Positions 7,345 through 10,000 of a stretch of DNA of 10,000 nucleotides are shown piece after piece. The notes under the pieces were generated by a model that saw only the letters and a program-made list of their open reading frames with translations, was not told the origin of the DNA and did no database searches. Each line of letters begins with the position of its first letter. Positions within the stretch are counted from its first letter, which is position 1. This DNA is from Monoplex corrugatus (lineage: Eukaryota; Mollusca; Gastropoda; Littorinimorpha; Ranellidae). The position numbers and the translations under genes are program-made. The stretch is taken from NCBI GenBank assembly GCA_030674185.1, contig JAPXFY010000023.1, positions 13,388,686 to 13,398,685 on the forward strand, given 5' to 3'.

Positions 7345-8285
7345 TTCGAAAAGAAGATGGTGAATAGGTTGAAGACATGAATAGGTTAACCGGGCTAGGG
7401 TGTAAAAAGGTCAATTCCATGTGTGTATGGTATCAGAGTGATTCTCCTTTTGATCTTTTCGTTCTCTTTCAGAGGAAAAAAAACAGGGTGGGAGGGGGTG
7501 GGAGTGGTATTTCTGTCTTCATCCTTCTAAAGACCATTCATCGATATATGTTTTTAAAAGCATCTGGTAGAAACAACTTCATTCCTTTAAAACTTTAAAA
7601 TCTTGTAAACATCTGACGTGGTTCACAAGATTTTGTTTCAATGACGAAGCACAACTGGATGCACGTACATGAATCCCCAGCCCCACCTCTTTTAAGATTT
7701 TGTGTGTCCTTCTTCACCTGTCCTGTTATATCTCATCCCCTCCCCCACACACACACAGACACACACTTTTTTGTCTTGTTTCTCTTTTTTTGTTTTTGTC
7801 TGTTTTTGTTTTCAATGTTTTCTCTTTTTTCTGAGTGAATTGGTGATATGATGTACGAGATCATCTGTACTGTCTGTCTGTTTATAAATGGATAATATCC
7901 ACTTTTCATTTATTTTTTTACAACAGTTTATCATACCTGATTTATGTAACCTAGTGAATACGCATAAGTGTGATTACGTGGGAGTTCAGTTGTACACGAA
8001 TATATATATAGGTACATCCTTGTTCAGAAGATGAGCTCGACTGTGAGAAAGGGAGAGAAACAAGAAAGGAGTGAGAAGGAGAAGGACAGAGGATGTAAGC
8101 ATTTTGCAGGGGCTGAAGAAATTCTTGAATTTGTTCATGAGGCATTCACCACATTCGAACTATTCCTTATGCACTCCACACAAAACTGCCGGTAATTATC
8201 TGGTAAACTCCTTGAGTCAGCGCTGGCAAGGTTATGAAATGGGCAGGGTCAGGAAAGGTGAAGGAGAACAGGGCATAAGAAACGC
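7345..8285. other. Mostly unique sequence with minor simple repeats
   Basis: Contains a short direct repeat 'tgaataggtt' (about 7361-7387), a CA run (about 7746-7767), T-rich low-complexity sequence (7768-7832) and a short AT run (about 8000-8009). Open frames up to 78 codons (for example 8071-8307 plus) have no recognisable domain and the last runs into the SINE fragment. No gene is supported. Confidence 0.4.
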
Positions 8286-8345
8286 TCAGCTGACACCACC
8301 AGAATGATTGGAGAAGTCAGATGGGCAGGAAACAAGCCAGGTTCT
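8286..8345 (-). repeat. SINE body fragment, third copy of the 'tctggtggtgtcag' motif
   Basis: On the minus strand it reads catctgacttctccaatcat then tctggtggtgtcagctgag. It matches 187-235 in the same orientation and 28-70 inverted. It lies downstream (in minus-strand reading) of the tRNA-like segments at 8375-8594, so those may be the head and this the body of one element. No (AATC)n tail follows it. Confidence 0.5.
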
Positions 8346-8374
8346 ATGTTGAATGGAACTGAAATCAAGACATA

Positions 8375-8424
8375 GGATTCAGGGACCACGGTACCATCAG
8401 CACAGGCATCCTAACCCACATAGC
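8375..8424 (-). pseudogene. Weak tRNA-like segment
   Basis: The minus strand reads gctatgtgggttaggatgcc, then a short arm, then ggtccctgaatcc, which is laid out like an A box and B box about 20 bases apart. The match to either box is poor and the piece is too short for a whole tRNA. I list it because it follows two better tRNA-like segments in the same orientation. Confidence 0.25.
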
Positions 8425-8436
8425 AAACACATGTGC

Positions 8437-8503
8437 CCCACCTGAGGCTCAAACGTAAGACCTCTGCATCATTAGCACACACCCTAACAAACTGAGCAGA
8501 CAT
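8437..8503 (-). pseudogene. tRNA-Ile(AAT)-like sequence, SINE head
   Basis: On the minus strand: A box tgctcagtttgttaggg (8498-8482), an anticodon-arm region gctaatgatgc (8476-8466) with AAT in the anticodon place, and B box cgtttgagcct (8455-8445). The order and wording follow cytosolic tRNA-Ile. The acceptor stem ends do not pair and the B box has decayed, so it is not a working tRNA. Part of a tRNA-derived repeat together with the Pro-like segment 22 bases upstream. Confidence 0.55.
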
Positions 8504-8524
8504 GTCTCTTGCCTACAACAAAGC

Positions 8525-8594
8525 TCAACCTGAATTCAAACCCAGGTGCTGTAACGCCCAAAGTAAGAATCATACCCATAGACTTTGGCAGGTG
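8525..8594 (-). pseudogene. tRNA-Pro(TGG)-like sequence, SINE head
   Basis: On the minus strand: A box gtctatgggtatgat (8583-8569), anticodon loop tttgggc (8562-8556) with TGG as anticodon (8560-8558), and B box gggtttgaattc (8543-8532). These follow tRNA-Pro closely through the D arm and anticodon loop. The anticodon stem pairs only partly and the acceptor stem is not complementary, so it is a derived copy. It abuts the GATA tract on one side and the Ile-like segment on the other. Confidence 0.65.
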
Positions 8595-8606
8595 AGAGAT
8601 AGAGAA

Positions 8607-8612
8607 GATAGA

Positions 8613-8644
<32 letters not shown>

Positions 8645-8647
8645 TAG

Positions 8648-8682
<35 letters not shown>

Positions 8683-8696
8683 GATAGATAGATAGA
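8607..8696 (+). repeat. (GATA)n microsatellite with GACA interruption
   Basis: About 22 tetranucleotide units, GATA with a GACA block at about 8631-8643. On the minus strand this is TATC, and it borders the sat2 units, so it is the right-arm counterpart of the TATC runs at 2541-2637. Confidence 0.97.
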
Positions 8697-8697
8697 A

Positions 8698-8838
8698 CAA
8701 GTAGCATGGCCCAATACTTGTATCTTTGTTGTACAACAAGTAACATGACTCAATATCTGTACCACTGTTAAACAACAAGTAACATGGCCCAATATATGTA
8801 CCATTAATGTACAACAAGTATCATGGCCCAATATTTGT
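8698..8838 (-). repeat. 39-bp satellite, subfamily sat2, right arm (short)
   Basis: Three full units and part of a fourth, for example caacaagtaacatggcccaa followed by tatatgtaccattaatgta on the plus strand. They are the reverse complement of the sat2 form at 1386-2339 but diverged from one another, with no homogenised core. Confidence 0.85.
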
Positions 8839-9655
8839 ATTATTTAGGATAAAAAAATGACATGCCAAAGATGTGGATCATTATTGTTAAAAATGTAAAT
8901 AGCATCAAATATTTGGATCATAATTGTTAAAATTGTAATATAGCTGAATATGTGGATCATTGGTGCTGAAATGTAATATGATCAAATATTTGGATCATTA
9001 TTGTTAAAAATGTAATATCAAATATTTGGATCACTGGTGTTAAAAATGTGATATAATGAAATATTTGGATCATTATTGTTAAAAATGTAATATGATCAAA
9101 TATTTGGATCATTGGTGTTAAAAATGTAAAATGATCAAATATTTGGATCAATGGTGTTAAAAATGTAATGTGATCAAATATTTGGATCATTGGTGTTAAA
9201 AATGTAAAATGATCAAATATTTGGATCATTGGTGTTAAAAATGTAAAATGATCAAATATTTGGATCAATGGTGTTAAAAATGTAATATGATCAAATATTT
9301 GGATCATTGGTGTTAAAAATGTAATATGATCAAATCTTTGGATCAGTGGTGTTTAAAATGAATCGTGACCATATATTTATACCTTTATTGTTAAAAACAT
9401 AACATTGCAAATATGGCTAAAGTACTCAGACCTTTCTTGTTACAATTACATCATGCTCATATATATATATATATATACATGTTGTTTAAAAAATAAAATG
9501 GTCAAACATTTGGACCATTATTGTTAAAATGTACCATGTCCAAATATTTGGACCTTTGTTGATAAAAATATATAACATGGCCAAACAGTTGGACCATTAT
9601 TGTTAAAAACGTAATATGGTCAAAACTTTGCAGCACTATTGTTAAAAATGTAAGC
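8839..9655 (-). repeat. 39-bp satellite, subfamily sat1, right arm (expanded)
   Basis: About 21 units. The core (about 9080-9340) is well homogenised as atgatcaaatatttggatca followed by ttggtgttaaaaatgtaat, with an alternating ttggtg/atggtg variant that suggests a higher-order repeat of two or three units. Edges at 8840-9000 and 9350-9655 are diverged, and the outer edge (9480-9655) is closest to the left-arm sat1 units. An AT run at 9459-9476 interrupts it. A 116-codon minus frame follows from the 13-codon period and is not a gene. Confidence 0.93.
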
Positions 9656-9673
9656 ATAATTACATAGTTGAGT

Positions 9674-10000
9674 TCATGGCTAAGTGGTCAAAGCTTCCCC
9701 TCAGATGCGTGAAACCTTGGTTCGAATCATTGATCAAACACGGACACCCTGTTCCCTCCCTTCTAGTAGATGTTTAGTAGTGGTCTGGGTGCTAGTCTGA
9801 TGAATGAGGTGATAAACTGATGTCACAAGTGCAGCAGGCACTTAACGCATGTTAAAGATTTCACGCCCACAAAGCAGTTGTGCCTGGCAAAAATTTGAAG
9901 AGAAAGCCACTTTCATAGTAAAACAGAAGAACACTCATACAGAAATACAGAAACAAGAAAAGAATGTGGGGGGGGGGGGGGGCTGTACTGTGGTCATGCT
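9674..10000 (+). mobile_element. tRNA-derived SINE, gastropod type, second copy (cut by window end)
   Basis: The same element as 637-1056 in opposite orientation. The tRNA-like head has an intact-looking A box (9677-9687) and B box (9719-9729). The body follows: ggtctgggtgctagtctga (9782-9800), gtgcagcaggcacttaacgc (9830-9849), ttgtgcctggcaaaa (9879-9893). A 15-base G run (9968-9982) leads into 'ctgtactgtgg', where the left copy has 'gtgctgtacc'. The terminal block and A-rich tail should lie just beyond 10000. The head joins the satellite, as on the left. This copy keeps a better B box than its partner. Confidence 0.8.
9677..9729 (+). promoter_or_regulatory. Internal pol III promoter (A and B boxes) of the right SINE
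   Basis: A box tggctaagtgg and B box ggttcgaatca, 31 bases apart. Both keep the invariant positions, so this copy could still bind TFIIIC. Transcription would run rightward, out of the window and away from the satellite. Confidence 0.7.

Noticed and set aside
8437..8594. Functional tRNA-Pro and tRNA-Ile genes
   Set aside because: Acceptor stems do not pair, the anticodon stem of the Pro-like piece has mismatches, and the B boxes are degenerate. Better read as tRNA-derived repeat heads or pseudogenes.
8957..9307. 116-codon minus frame with repeated MIQIFDHITFLTP-like peptide
   Set aside because: 13-codon period of the sat1 array; same reasoning as for the left arm.

Overview
This window looks like repeat-dense, non-coding nuclear DNA from a gastropod mollusc or a close lophotrochozoan relative. 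The lack of compact genes, the abundant long microsatellites, several tRNA-derived SINEs and an AT-rich 39-bp satellite all indicate a eukaryote. The mollusc call rests on the SINE body at 637-1056 and 9674-10000. Its order of segments resembles, from memory, a SINE body that is very common in gastropod genomes. I found no protein-coding gene I would defend; the longer open frames are low-complexity or satellite artefacts.

Layout. Positions 1-240 hold the 3' tail of a SINE-like element ending in an (AATC)n run, then an inverted fragment of the same family. Positions 637-1056 are a nearly complete tRNA-headed SINE on the minus strand. A tandem array of a 39-bp monomer follows (1072-2339), moving from an older diverged form (sat1) to a younger homogenised form (sat2). 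Composite TG/TC/TATC microsatellites (2391-2770), a long pyrimidine tract (2936-3530) and a complementary purine tract (3696-3827) come next. The centre has an ATC/GTC/CTT/GAT trinucleotide cluster (4371-4751), six identical 38-bp tandem copies (4862-5089), an imperfect 91-bp duplication (5413-5592), a stretch with three CACGTG motifs (6124-6386), and a 397-bp hairpin insertion flanked by a 15-bp direct repeat (6918-7344). On the right, the minus strand carries two clear and one doubtful tRNA-like segments plus a SINE body fragment (8286-8594). A GATA tract, the 39-bp satellite in opposite orientation (8698-9655), and a second copy of the gastropod-type SINE on the plus strand (9674 to the window end) complete it.

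The main observation is that the two flanks are inverted copies of one composite: SINE, sat1, sat2, TATC microsatellite, read from outside inward. They enclose about 6 kb. Each arm amplified a different half of the array: sat2 on the left, sat1 on the right. This fits either a large foldback-type element with satellite-bearing inverted termini, an old inverted duplication, or two insertions of a SINE-satellite composite. Everything here was read by eye; identities and family assignments are estimates, not search results.
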